A stretch of DNA of 64,000 bases from Nectonema munidae (taxonomy: Eukaryota > Nematomorpha > Nectonematoida > Nectonematidae), in assembly GCA_030549495.1 (NCBI GenBank), contig JAUIRK010000227.1:186001-250000 (forward strand). The letters run 5' to 3'. The position numbers and the translations under genes are program-made. The number at the start of each line of letters is the position of its first letter. The first letter of the stretch is position 1. A model generated the notes under the pieces. The model worked only from the letters and a program-made list of their open reading frames with translations, was not told the origin of the DNA and searched no databases. Shown piece by piece: positions 46,601-59,000 of the stretch.

Positions 46601-46773
46601 GATTGATATTGAATAATACTAATTAGGAATAAATACATATTTTAATAAATTGTTTTTATCATTGAAATTGTGTTCATTATTCCATACAACTTGCTCAGTC
46701 AGTCTGAAAATTCACGCCTCCTCATTAAGGAACACCCCTCATGAAGGACCTTTTTAGCAAAGTTCCAAAAGGC
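43684..46773 (+). mobile_element. Tigger-type (CENP-B-like) element, decayed, with an internal insertion
   Basis: The left terminus CAGTAAAACCCCTCTTAAAG starts at 43684 after TA. Subterminal AAAGAACGCCCC / AAGGAACACCCC words recur at both ends, and three ~75-base repeats with ACTCATAAATACGCAAACAT lie near 43905-45190. Transposase ATG at 45212 (PKSRKTFDLPKKLK HTH), then SGESAGVDENIVSTW and FNCDETGLFY (first Asp, near 45690), an open 113-codon frame at 45699-46040 (KPLFIGYSKKPKCF), KPMDQD near 46085 (third Asp) and QEVVNGINIMDAIQ. Several frameshifts and stops; the second catalytic segment is not clear. The extreme right terminus is missing. Confidence 0.8.
44063..45073. mobile_element. ~1-kb nonautonomous DNA element inserted in the Tigger 5' region
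   Basis: Ends are inverted relatives: GGGAGTCATACACATATGA at 44063 and, reversed, GGGTCATACATATATGA at 45073. C-rich tracts lie just inside each end (44145-44210 and 44974-45040). It interrupts the second of three ~75-base Tigger subterminal repeats, which resume at 45074. The open frame at 44786-45109 is driven by Lys- and Pro-rich low-complexity sequence and is unlikely to be a gene. Confidence 0.55.
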
Positions 46774-47779
46774 ATGCATAAAAATGCTTCTATAGTTCTA
46801 GCCTTTAAGTGGTTATGTATATAAATAGCATAACATAAAGATTTAATATTTTGTAAAAATTTCAGTCAAAACAAAATAAAAAGTATTGTGTAACTTTATT
46901 GTCAAAAACAGAACTTTTCATGATACCTAAGTACTCAAACTCTATAAACAATCAATTTACACGGCCTTTTCATCTTCTCAAAGCATCAAAAAGACAACAT
47001 TAAATTCTTATCAAAGTTTAATTTGCAATCTAGGTACTATTGGAAAGTATAAATAGAGCTTCATTTTGACGTTTCCTTGAGAAACAAAGCTATGAAAAAA
47101 AGAAAAAATTATAGCTTAAATCGTTTGCACAAACCCTAAGGTTCTTTAAATTTAAACTTATTCAAAATAATAATCATAATTTCAAAGTTATTTTTTAGAA
47201 TTTATCTTAATGTGATACCTACGAATCTTGTTAAAAAGTCGAAAATCGAAATTTGGAGTTTCATGAAAGTTTAAGTTATATTTTAAGTAATATTAATAAG
47301 CTTATTTAGAGCTTTAATTTGACATGTCACTTGTCTAAGACGGCGAAGAAACAAAAAAGTTATAAACGAAAATAACAAAATAAAAAGCAAAAAGCTAAAA
47401 TTCAATAGTAAGCAGAACTCGTTATAGACCAAAGACTGTTCATGCATGTGATTTTGCAACTGCATCACTATTTTTCGCTAGTGCGTTTACGTATCGTGTG
47501 TACTTGTTATTTAAATAGCCGAGCGCTTCTTTGATAAAGGCAAAGTATAGGGCCAACGGATCTAAAGTTCCAAAAAGTTCTGACGAGTAGTGGCATTTTG
47601 TATACACGCCTCAATCTTTTGTTTTGCGGTAATTACTCCAAAACTAAGAAAAATTTCGAACAAATTTGAAGACATGCAATATACACAACTATAGTAAGCT
47701 ATCTATGGAAAATGTTTAAAATTTCGTTTTGTAGTTTTTTTGCAAATCGCCTCCTATGTAAGTGGTACTCTCAAAGAAC
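46774..47779. other. AT-rich spacer
   Basis: No coding sequence or repeat recognised between the two Tigger elements. Confidence 0.5.
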
Positions 47780-49620
47780 TCTATATATGTATATTATGTA
47801 AATCAGATCTCGTTAACCCATTTAAGACCAAGCAAAGCAGACGATATCTAAAAAAAACGCAGACGATTTATATTCAAAGTCATTGAAAAAAGCAGACGAG
47901 GATGAAATTACTTATGTTCCAAAATAGGAACATTGGTCCTAAATGGGTTAATCCGACATCGTTGGTTCCTATGTTCTTTCTATCGGATTACGAAATGTCG
48001 GATTAATCACGTTTGTTGTAGTGTAACTTAACATTTACATAGAAAAATTCAGCTCAAGCATAACTATTTACATACTTGTCAAACAGAGTGTAAAAAGTAT
48101 AAAAAAATTTATTTTAAAAATATCGTTCAAGCTTTTGCAAAAAAAATTTTAATAGAAGTTTGCTTCGAACTTTCAATTGATTTTTGTTCTAAATCATAGT
48201 ATAAACCATTATATTCTGGTGATGACGAAAATGTAGTTTCGGGTTGAACTCAATGAAATTCAAAACAGTTGAAAGTGCTTTTCTAGCTTCAACTAAAGTA
48301 GTTGTAGGTTTATATTCGTCATTTTCGTCGTCTTTCATTTTTGTCACTTTCTACTTCAGAAGATGAAACCAAAGTGATGATTTGTTGCTCAGTTAACATC
48401 TCAGCTGTTTCAATGTTAGCATCAACATTTGTATAAGCGCTTGCTGACATTACTTCCCCAAACTCCGGTTCGAGGCGAATGAGTAATTCTTGCAACTCAC
48501 AAAAATTTGTGTTTTCTGTATCTCTATGTACATCAACAAGTGTGACATTCATTGTATGGTCAGATTTAACAAGAATGCCTCTATGTCTACAAGAATTCAC
48601 GATTGTAGTCTGTTCAACCAAACCCCAGGCATTATACACCATACGAAGTGCTTGCCTTAAGTTTACTTACAAATCTTCTTTATCATCAATACATTGGATG
48701 AAATGGCGTGCAATTAATTTATGATAATGTAATTTAAAGTCACATATGATATCAGCATCCATTGGTTGTATGTGTGAAGTGGAGTTTGGTGACAAAATAA
48801 CTATCCTGGTGTTTGTGAGCTAGTCCAGCTTGTTTGTGGTGGCATTCTCGCATAGTAGAATCACTTGTTTTGGCATCTCCCTTGAGTCTGTCAAAGTCTT
48901 TAAGCAAAATCAAGAAAACACAGGAGGAGGTCATCCAGGTTGACTTATTTGAATAATAATCACAATAAACTTTGCGATCGAAATTTTTGCCTAAGCATCG
49001 TGGGCGCGCAAATTTTGCGATTACAAGCAGCTTAAGTTTGTGTGTGCCATTAGCGTTGGTACAAAGAGCAACTGTAATACGTTCGTTGTTCTTTTTCTTA
49101 TCTTTCATGGGTCCAGTTGCGAGAGTAGCATTCGGCTAAAAACGAAAAAAGAGGCCCGTTTCATCCATGTCATAGATGTTTCATGCTAACTTGAGCATTT
49201 CCAACATTCAGATCTTTTCCAAATACACGAGCATTCGAAATGAGAATATCATCATTTATTGTGGCGCCACGAGCTGATACGTGCATGAACCACATATACA
49301 AAGCACTTTCCATTGCTTCATGTTTTGCACTATGCAAGCGAAGTACACTTGTTTCATTGGTATCCATATTCAAGCACTTTTCTTTTTTATATCACTTATT
49401 GTCGAACGACCAATGATTGTTTGGTAAATATTCGAAAAGTGTGAAGCTATCTCGTGTTGAGTGGATCTGGGGTGATCTGCTTTGTACATGCACCACACAT
49501 ATGCATCCAAACAAATAAGAAACAACACACGGAAAATATAACCAAATTCATCCACATATGCTACACTCGCTCAAATCGATCAGGGACATGTATAATTTGA
49601 CGAGTTGTTTTCACACGGGC
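47780..49620 (-). mobile_element. Second Tigger-type (CENP-B-like) element, decayed
   Basis: Minus strand. HTH segment RSTQHEIASHFSNIYQ...IGRSTISDIKKK (49370-49555); LHSAKHEAMESALYMWF (49170-49373); NNERITVALCTNANGTHKL (48752-49108); LLCENATTNK near 48850, where Glu replaces the usual second Asp; SPNSTSHIQPMDADII near 48755 (third Asp); VYNAWGLVEQTTIVNSC and an acidic C-terminus (48319-48642). TCCGACATCGTTGG-type subterminal sequence follows at 47950-48010. Different from the other Tigger copies in the window, so a separate family. Multiple frameshifts. Confidence 0.75.
47813..47951. mobile_element. 131-bp TTAA-type MITE
   Basis: TTAA at 47813-47816 and 47948-47951 flank an element of 47817-47947. 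Its ends are CCCATTTAAGACCAA and, inverted, CCTAAATGGG preceded by TTGGT. Inside are three copies of AGCAGACGA or GCAGACGAT. Removing it with one TTAA restores a continuous Tigger terminus. The GCAGACGAT words also occur near 25005 and 26925, beside another TTAA-type end. Confidence 0.85.
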
Positions 49621-50640
49621 GTAAGAAGTATATTTTCTTTCATCATCTGTTCTATCAATTCATTTTCTCTGAAATGAATGAACTTAAGGATACTACTCGG
49701 AGTGAGAATACAATTTTTTCTCAAAATTGGAATTTTTCTTCTCTGTTACAACTTTTAAATTCAAATGATAAATTAGAAATTTTAAAATGGTTTGTTTAGC
49801 ACAAAGTTATTTTAAATATTTTGCAATGCAATGATTGCCTACTAAATTGTAAATTAATAAAGAGGAATGATGTATCTGATGGATATTGTTGGAAACGTTA
49901 TGTTTGTGGTAAAAAGAGACGTGCGATCGGGAATCTTTTTTTGCAAAAAGCCACCTAACCTTAAATTCTATGATTTTGTTCATTTATGGATGGTGTCGTG
50001 ACCAATCAGTATACGCTATTATTCATGAAGCATCTATTGGAAGTGGACGACCTGCTGTAGACTGGGCTAATTTTTGTAGAAAGATTGCTACAAGTTGGGT
50101 TCAAAGAAATTGTCTAACTGTTGGAGGTTTTGATGAAAACTTTGAACAAAGTATAGTAGAAATTGATGAAAACAAGTGTTTTCATAAAAAATATCACCGA
50201 TGTACTTGGAAAGAAGGTCATTCGGTGTTTGGAGTAATTGAAAGAAATAGTAAGAAATGTTTTTTAGTTGAAGTTGAAGATGCGAAACAACTCTTACACA
50301 AATTATACAAAGACACATACTACCAGGATCCATTATTGTTTCTGATCGATGGCCTGCTTACAGGAACATTTCTACCTATAATAATGGAGTTTATGATTCT
50401 ATGTAACTTTGTTGACCCAAATGATATGAACATTCACACCAAAACTTAAAAATCTTTAGATGCGGGTCAAAAGAAAATTTAAAAACAGTTTGGCTTCTCC
50501 AACGAATTATTCAAATCATATTTAGATGAGTTCGTTTGGAGAAGCCATTTTCCAAAAGCAAAATTATTTTCTGTGTTTTTAAATTTTTAAAAGATTTATT
50601 GCAACCTCAAGGTATTGAACAGAGATAAAGTATGAATTTT
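49605..50640 (+). mobile_element. Merlin-superfamily (IS1595-like) DNA transposon, decayed
   Basis: Zinc-ribbon region with CNDCLLNC and YCWKRYVCGKKR (49828-49920), then the open frame 49970-50449: YAIIHEASIGSGRPAVDWAN, IVEIDENKC (first Asp), KYHRCTWKEGHSVFGVIER and KCFLVEVED. In a shifted frame IIVSDRWPAY (second Asp, near 50340) follows, then NFVDPNDMNIHT and YLDEFVWRSHFPKAK (catalytic Glu region, 50405-50560). This is the Merlin/ISXO2-like DDE layout. At least three frame changes (near 49930, 50325, 50405). Terminal repeats were not identified. Confidence 0.85.
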
Positions 50641-50692
50641 TTATTTCTAAATTAAATATTTTATTTATTACTCTCATTCTTTAATGTAAATT

Positions 50693-50863
50693 CAGTGGCG
50701 TAGCCAGAGGGGGGCAAGGGGGCCCCCCCCCCCCCCAATACCTTTTCTGCCCCCCCCCCCCCAAATAATTTTATTTCCAATATGCTTGCCCCCGTAAATT
50801 CCTTGCATGCCCCCGTAAATTCCTTGCATGCCCCCCAACTTCCATTTTTTGGCTACGCCACTG
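50693..50863. mobile_element. 171-bp hAT MITE with perfect 8-bp target-site duplication
   Basis: Perfect 14-bp ends CAGTGGCGTAGCCA / TGGCTACGCCACTG and an 8-bp duplication TGTAAATT at 50685-50692 and 50864-50871. The interior is mostly G/C runs plus a short duplicated CCCGTAAATTCCTTGCATGC. The equivalent site in copy A (bases 18-25) is empty, so insertion came after the locus duplicated. Confidence 0.92.
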
Positions 50864-52895
50864 TGTAAATTAAATCTAGAATCTCTAGTAAAATAGTTAA
50901 TTACATATTATAGTTAATGAAATTTAATTTAAATTTGAAATCTATAATTTACTGACATACTTTATGTAAATTAAATCTAGAATCTTTAGTAAAATATAGT
51001 TAATAAATTCTAATTAAATTTTAAATCTATAAAAATATATTTATTTAATTAATATTTATATTATGTTAGAGTTAATTAATGTATATTTTGATTAACATCA
51101 CAACAGCCAATAATTTGTCAAAGAAATTTTTTGATTGGCAGAACCGTAAAGTAAAAGATTACATGATATTTTCGTCATCTTATTTATGGAGATAGAAAAG
51201 TGCAGTTTGCTCAATTGCTGTTATTTCTCACAATACGTCTCTATATTATATGATGTGTTGCAGCGGAAATATAATATAAATTGTGTAGGATTAACAAGAT
51301 TTACAGAATAGGGTGAAAACATTTTGTGTGATGAGAACAGTGTCGGAGTCAGTGTACGAATGTCGGAATAACGGAGTTTAATTCATTATGGAAAATGGTC
51401 ACCATAAAAAGTGTCGGATAGCGAGGTTGTGAGATAAACGGGTCTCGGATAAACGGGATCTATATTAACAGTTATGTAAAGTTTGGTGAGTTTCGAAAAA
51501 AGTTGTAAGCTTTTAAAAAATTTTACATTTACATATATATAGTGGCTTTTGCTTCTGAAGCATATAAAATGCCTCCGAAGCTTTGCCTAGCTATTGATAT
51601 ACTGTGCACCCTCGATATACCGCCACTATACGGGTTATCATCAATTGGCGGTATATCGGGGGTATCAAAAATGTAGCTGTCTTATTTGCTTTGAGTAGTA
51701 TTGTAAAGTAGGGCATTTAATTTGAAATCCAAAAATTTATTTTAATTTATTTATTTTTTGAAGTTAAAATCGAGCATTGCTTTTTCCTTACACTTTGAGT
51801 TCAAAACCTCATTTGAGTGTTTTTCTTATTATAATATCACTTTCTAGATTTGTTACTAGTAGCCAGAAATATTTTCTTGTGTGAATTTCCTTTATCAATA
51901 GTAACTAAAAATGCATAATGAGTACAAAAGTGTCACTAAAACATAAATAGAAGGAAAATTATGGCAAAGGCTATTATTTTTTAATAAATAAAAGTAAATA
52001 TTATTATAGTTAATTTGACACCACTACATGATATAAAATCGAGGCTAAATTTGATGAAAAAAAGTATATCCGTTCTGTAAATAAATATGGCGGACGGCTG
52101 ACAACAGTGGCGTTATATTGGGGGAGTTATAAAAGGAAGAAATTTGATCCATATAATTTTATGGCATTAGGCGGGAGGTGTTTGTGCGAGGGATCAAACA
52201 ACTCATTAATCACTGCTAAAATTCCATCAACAACGCATGGCGTTAAATCGAGGGTTATTTCAATGAAGTAAAGTGTGCCTGTTCTATCGATGTTATTGGC
52301 GGATGGCGGATAGCGAAGGGCGTTAAATCGGGGGAATTATAATGGAGAGAAATCGGGTCTACATAATTGTAAGGTGGTATACGGGTGGCGTGATTAGTGA
52401 TATGAGAGTAATCGAAAAGGTTTAAGTAACTGACTTATAGGACTACTCAAAAGTACAACATTAGCATATAATAAAAACTGAGGGGAAAATTATAACAAGA
52501 AATTTACATTAAGATTTAAAAAAAGACATTAGAAAAAAAGAATAAAATTCAGTCAAAATAATCATTCAAAAATACACGATATAGAAGTGCTGGTCGAATT
52601 ATTAAGAAGAAGGGGAAGGGGTTTTTTTTTATACATTTTGATAGTTTGTACAGTATTGATTGCATAGAGGATTTCATTCTGAAGAATCTTTGTGCCAAGA
52701 CCTGAGAGGCGTCGATCTAACTCATAGATGAATTCTAAAAGATGAAGGAAGACCTTGATGAATTTACAACTGAAGAGACACCCCGCTTCAATAAATAGCA
52801 GATTCTTTTATGGGGTTGCGGTTTCATAAATAAATAAATAATGCAAGAAACACCGAATATTTATTGATTCATTGTGTATGTTTAAGAATATACAG

Positions 52896-53074
52896 CGGAT
52901 ATTTGCTACGCAAGTGATACTTTGTCAGGAGATGATTTGAAAAGGCTATTTGTGTGGGTAAGTGCTTTTAATAAAATTGCGATACCTTACCTTGATACAT
53001 TGTTTATTCAGGTTGAGGAGATGTATGCAACAGTTAATATTGGTCTCAGATTAGCGAATTTAATACGTTATACG
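52896..53074 (+). CDS. Protease copy B exon (counterpart of 1922-2100)
   Basis: Same borders and length (179 bases) as in copy A, open through the 54-base intron-like stretch, with a few replacements: IAIPYLDTLFIQVEEM here against IALRYLDTLFFQVKEM in A. The helix pattern Y.DTL...VEEMY looks better preserved here. Confidence 0.6.
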
Positions 53075-54299
53075 GTAAGTGCGAAATTTAAGTATTTTGG
53101 TCTTTTAAATTGGAGCTGTTGACAGGTTCAGTGCGAGCCAGTGATTCGCTCTAACGGTTAAGAATATACATGCCTAATAATATTCTACCTGTTTCCGTTT
53201 TTATTAATATATCGCTTGATTACTATCAATTATAGGTGCCTAAAAATAATTAATAATTTATTCTATAAGCAGTATTTCGAAATAATAATTATTATTAATA
53301 TTATTAACGTAAGAGAGCATGAAGTATTTTAAATTATTCTCTTTAAAAATGTGCTACCTTTAATCGCTGAATTTATCCTTCTATATATGTGTAGAAATTC
53401 TTTTTTCCATATCACATTCCATATTACATTCATAGTAAAACTCGAAGATACATTTTCCATATTTTTGCATATTTAGCATAATATCAAGCAAAACATCTTG
53501 CAAGATGGTTTAGCTAATTAGATTTTTAACGAAAATTTTTAAGCCCTAAACAAAAGAAAAACCTTGAGTTTAAAAACAAAAGAACTTAAAAGTACAATGA
53601 TGGGTTATAATAAACTTCGTGTAGATATCTTCGAAGTTTAATGAGTTCGTTTTATTTAAATAAATTTCTTTCAAACCTTACTCTTTTTGTTTACATATAT
53701 AGTATAGCTATAGAAAGTTATATAGTATATATATATAGGAAGACTATATTGTCTAATGAACGCGCAATGTTAGTTCTAACGAACAATGTGTTTCAAAGCC
53801 CAAATTAAATAAATAAAATTAATCTTAAAAAAATAGTTTTATTATTCAAAATTATATACTATTAAAGTATAGTTTTAGATAAAATCAAAAACTTTCATAC
53901 TTTTGTAAGCTCATCTAAAGTGTTGATATAAAAAAAGAAAATGTGCAATGACAAAATACAAAAATCAATAAGCCTACAGGCAAAAATAATGATATATAAA
54001 ATGAATATAAAATGAAACATGTATTTGATTGATGATTTAAGGAATTTTTCCATCACTTCATTTAAAAAAATTATCAATCATCAATGTAAGGGATATTAGA
54101 TTTTCAATTTTTCATCGTTAAAACGAACGATTTGATGAGATTCTATATAAAGGATAACGAAATATAGTAAAATATATGCCGATGAAAATGTGTAGAAAAT
54201 AAAATAGAACATCTAAAATGTTCAATGTCTTGTAAATGTTCCCTAAATCTGAAAATTATATTCGCTTACAAGTGTTACAATTAATTTTATATATAACAT

Positions 54300-55200
54300 G
54301 GCACTAACTTTTTTTATCTTTTCCCGTATTTCATCGCATTTGTGTAGTTTAGGTATTGATGTTTAGTTCTTAAAAATTCAAAAAGGGTTTTATTTCTAGT
54401 GTTAACAAGCTTAATTTCTATAGGCAATTTTTTATACTCGTTTTTTATCATTCGGTTGATTTTTTCGTTAATGTATGGTATTTTGAGTGCAACCTTTTTG
54501 TTTTTATTGTTTAATGTCATCCAAGAGGACCATAATGTCATATATGGCTTCTTTGTTAGTATATTAATTTTGGAACTTTTGAATTGTTTTGATGAAACTG
54601 ATTTGATACTCATTTAATGTAAAGTCATTTTTAATTTTACATATACCCTGAGCAATGTTATCAGTATCGTTGAGTTCTGTGTAGATCATAAATTAGATTT
54701 ACAACAAAGTGAGTGTGCAAATTTGAATTTAATTATAATGATTGTGTTTGCCCTTTTACTGAACATTGATGTTCGGATATTACTGTTTTCATCAATTTTA
54801 AATAGTATATCTAAAAAGATAAGCCAATGTTTTCATTAATTTCATATGTCTATTTTATATTAAGATTAGGAGAATTTATTTCTACTCATCTTGTTAAGTG
54901 CTTTTATATCGAAGTGTTAAAGAAATTGACTCGCGTGCTTATTTATTTTTATCAATGCCTAATAACGTGATTTTAAATAATATGGAGTGAAGCTTTTTTT
55001 ATAGAATTGGCTTCTGGTTAACTTGGAGGAATAAATTCAAAATTTATTTTCAAAAAGTTCATTTTATTAGTTCTTGTTTGTTTAACAAATTCGCTGAGCC
55101 AACAATTTAAAAAAGTTTTCATATACTCTCATTATACTATTTGCTAAAACGGAAAATTTTACAATAGGCAACGTTTTTTTTTTATCAATTTTGTAACCTT
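54300..55200 (-). mobile_element. Penelope-like retroelement fragment
   Basis: Minus strand. Parts recognisable: the FLDI(L/V) segment of the reverse transcriptase near 54830 and, at 54314-54613, the post-RT region with ALKIPYINEKINRMIKNEY and NTRNKTLFEFLRTK. It is a broken partial copy. The same type of post-RT sequence occurs on the other strand at 27.9 kb. Confidence 0.6.
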
Positions 55201-55670
55201 TAAGTTTCAAGTTAGTAATCTATAAATCAAAAGATGAAGCCCTTAATTTCAATTTCTCATTTTTCCAAACTACATAAAATTGCCGTGAGAGTTGATGGAC
55301 ATAGTATTGTCTCTCGACATTAAGCTTCGTCAAAAGATTGTCGAAATTTTGCCCGTTGACATTATGCCTGTCGACATTTTGCCCTGCAACCAAAATTTGA
55401 ACTAGCCAATATTCATTTCAATTAAAATATAAAAAGATGCCTCCTGCAGTTTAATAAGTTCTTTCGAAAAAAAAAGTAAACCCTTCCAAGCTTACATATA
55501 ATTAAAATATAATTTAAAAAGTAATATAATTTATTGGGCACAGGATTTAAAACGGTGAATTTTCGCCGACAGTCGGCTTTATCAAACCACTATACTAATG
55601 AGTAGAAGAAGTCTTCTTCGCTAATCCTTCCAGTTTTCAACTTCTACACTACTCATTAGTTATGAGTTAT

Positions 55671-56039
55671 GAATTTATTAAACAAAAAAGAAAATGCAGG
55701 AATCTTGGATGACGTTTCCAGGACTCTTCTGGCTCTTTGTCTAGCCTTACTTTAGAAACATTGCATCCAAGAAGTTTTTCCCATGTATATTGCTTGAAAC
55801 TGACAGGTGGTAAATCGTCTCTTTCAGATGTATATATGTGTGTGTGTATATAGATGTGTGGTATGGACACGATGCAAAGTTGCAAGGTCTTAGTGTAAAA
55901 AGAAGTGTGGCTTGGATAGGATAAAAGTACATCATTGTGATGGTATAAATTAGCATGATATAATAAAATCGATTTAACACTTATTTGCATAAAATATAAT
56001 AAAAACAATTACGATACAATCAACATATATTATGTTACA
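55671..56039 (-). repeat. BEL/Pao 3' LTR
   Basis: 369 bases; starts TGTAACATAATATATG on the minus strand. Just inside is a purine tract (GTAGGGGGAG), the expected polypurine primer. Nearly identical to 60312-60680. Confidence 0.85.
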
Positions 56040-59000
56040 CTCCCCCTACGCACAAAAAGATAATAATAATTTAAGGCTAATTACACTTCTAATTGACCTC
56101 TCTAGAATACCTGTTTTAGTTTTTATCAAAACTTTTCTTACTAAGTCATCTCTTCCCTTGAAAATTTTCTCAACGTTCCCTGTGATCCATTTATCCTTAA
56201 ATGAAACACTGTCCTTTACTAAAACTACGTCTCCGATGGCTATATTATGGCATTCCTTAAACCATTTCTTCTGATTAACTAGACAACTAAAGTATTCTTG
56301 ATACCAATTTTTCCAGAACTGTTCAACAACTTCTTTCATCTGACGAAACCTTACGTTTGGATATTTGTTAAAAATTAAACTGTTATGTTCAGATTGAGTA
56401 TTACCGAGAAGTAAGTCGTTGGGACACAAATACTTCCCATCTTCAGGGTGAGTGGGATGTCTACCAATAGGTCTTCTGTTCATTATACTTGCTATTTCAA
56501 ACATAACGGTTTGAAGTTCTTCAAAATTAAGTACAGGTTCCTTGCCTACCTTTAATAATAAAATTCTTTTTACGCTTTTAATAGGAGACTCGCTTACCCC
56601 ATTCTCCCAAGGTGCTTGTGCTGTAAAAAATGCCATTCTATCCCAGAGTCCCCTCCTCCTTGATGATTTTGTAACTTTTTATCAACTGCGTACCCTTATC
56701 TGAAAAACATTTTTTAGGGATGCCTCTGAAAGTAATAAACCTTTTAAAAGCTTTTAAGAATGCAATGGCATCATAGCCCGATAAAACATCTAAATACACT
56801 GCTCTTGACGCTAGGCAGTTAATTATCAAACCATAGCCTTTGTCTTCTGGATAGTGTCTACCCCTTTTTTGTCTTAGTCTTATGGGTCCGAATAAATCAA
56901 GTGCTATGTATTCAAAAGGTAAAGATGGTTAAAGTCTTTCTATAGGCAAAGAGCCCATTTTACCTTGACCTTCAACTTTATCTAAAATTTTGCAAATGCA
57001 TTTGAACCTTATGGACTTTGTTAATCGATTTAAGCCTAATATCCAATACTTTTGGCGAACTTTACAAGCAGTAGTTGATGCACCCGAATGACTTAAATCA
57101 TGAATGTACCTAACGTACAACTTCGAGAACGTATGACTTCCAGGAAGTAAAATTGGATGGTATCCTACTTCTTTAGTTCTCGCTGAAACTCTCCAAATTC
57201 CTTCATTATCTTTAAATGGGCAAAGTGTTTTTAAATAGTTTTTGTTAATGTTTCCGAAAATTACGCGTTGTGCATCTTTGATCCATAATTTTAAAGCTTC
57301 CGCCTTTTTATTAACATTAATCTCCTTCTGAAATAAGCGCTGCCACCATTTTTTTAGGACTGAACATTTTTCAATGGTGAAGTTTATACACCCTTTTATG
57401 TCTCGCTCGTAATTACAAGTTGGCCACTTTTCTAATTCTTGATATAAGAATTCTGGTCCTGACTGCCAATTTGTGTACTTTTCAAACTTGTGCAAGCAAG
57501 GGCTGTTTTCCTAAGAGCAATTATGCTTATTGCAGCTGCTGGTGAATCGCCAAAACAATTAACTACTACCGTAAACTCTCTTATGTCTCTTGCAAAAGCG
57601 TATTTACCTTCTCTAAATCTTATCAAGACTTCTAAAAGATTGTTTATCATTTTTGGCCCCTTGTACCAATTATCGTTTAGTGAATGTGCTTTGTATTTAG
57701 CGGATGAATCAAATACTACACGCAAAGGAGTAGATTCGTTGTCTTGTTTGATTACTTCTCTATGTGGTATATAAACTGGGCCATTCCACTTCTTATCTTC
57801 ATCAACGAGTTCTTTTATTACCTCTCTCTTCAACATGATTCAATTTCTTTATTATAAGCTTCACAAACTTTTCTGCCTATTTTTTGCAATCTTTTCACGG
57901 TTCCTAATAATAATCTATGAAAGATATAATCCTTATTATTAGGCAACTCCGCAGGATCCCTTTTCCATGGATAGGTAACGCTCCACTGGTTATCGTGATG
58001 CGAGAAATTTTTTTTCTATTATATACATTTCCTTTTCTTCGCGTAATGCCATCTTTGTAAGACCTAGTGCACACTGTCCACATCTACACCCTCCGCATTT
58101 AGGTGTACACTCTACCCCCATTGCTTCTGTGCTAAAGAAATCCTGAATCTTGCTAGTGGAAATATGATGATTTTGAATGCGCAAACACTTATTCTCATCC
58201 GTAATGCTCTTTCCCCAAATAACTTTTCCAAATGAACATTGTGACAAAGTTAACTGCCCACTCTGGCTTAGTGGCCATGGATGTAGAGAAGAGTAGTCAC
58301 TTCCTAATAATAACTCAACTTCTCCCACGGGTCTTTTAACATCATTTGCTAGAAGATTAAATGGCTTAACTAAGCTATCTAAATCTACCGTTTCTAGTTC
58401 CGCTGATATTTTCTCTACCCCGTAAGCACAGATAACTTTTAATTGATTATTTCTATCTACAAGTGGAACTTCATAAATCTTACCCTTCAATATTTTATTG
58501 TCGTTACCGACAGTGGTTATATTTAGGCTGTATTTTCGCAATGCTTTAAATTTCATTCTTTTGCTGTAAGATTTAAAACTAAAGAAACAGTTGACCCGCT
58601 ATCAAACATCAGATTAATGGTTTGATGTCTACCACCGTATAAGGCTGCACATAATACCGGAAGAATAGTTTCAGTCACACTGCCTGAATCTTGCTTCGCA
58701 GCAGTATGCACAAAACCCTCGTTCATGCAAATATGATGCATGGCAGGGTGATGATTCTGAAAGCAATTCCTTATACTACAACGTCTCTTAAAGGAACAAT
58801 TACTTATGTTATGGTTAGTTCCTAAAGACGACGAACATAATTTAACTTAAAAAGCAATTTTTTACGTACCTCTAGACTTGAATTTAGAAAGGATCTACAA
58901 AATCTAGTTTCATGAGTCATGCGCATTTCCTGCTTCTAAGTTGCTCCGCTTCTAAAATACTCCAGGGAGGATACTTTGGACCTTCTTTAGTCACCCCAGT

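Noticed and set aside
55667-56008. 113-codon minus-strand frame, repeated near 60.3-60.6 kb
   Set aside because: It lies in the LTRs and is a chance frame duplicated with them.
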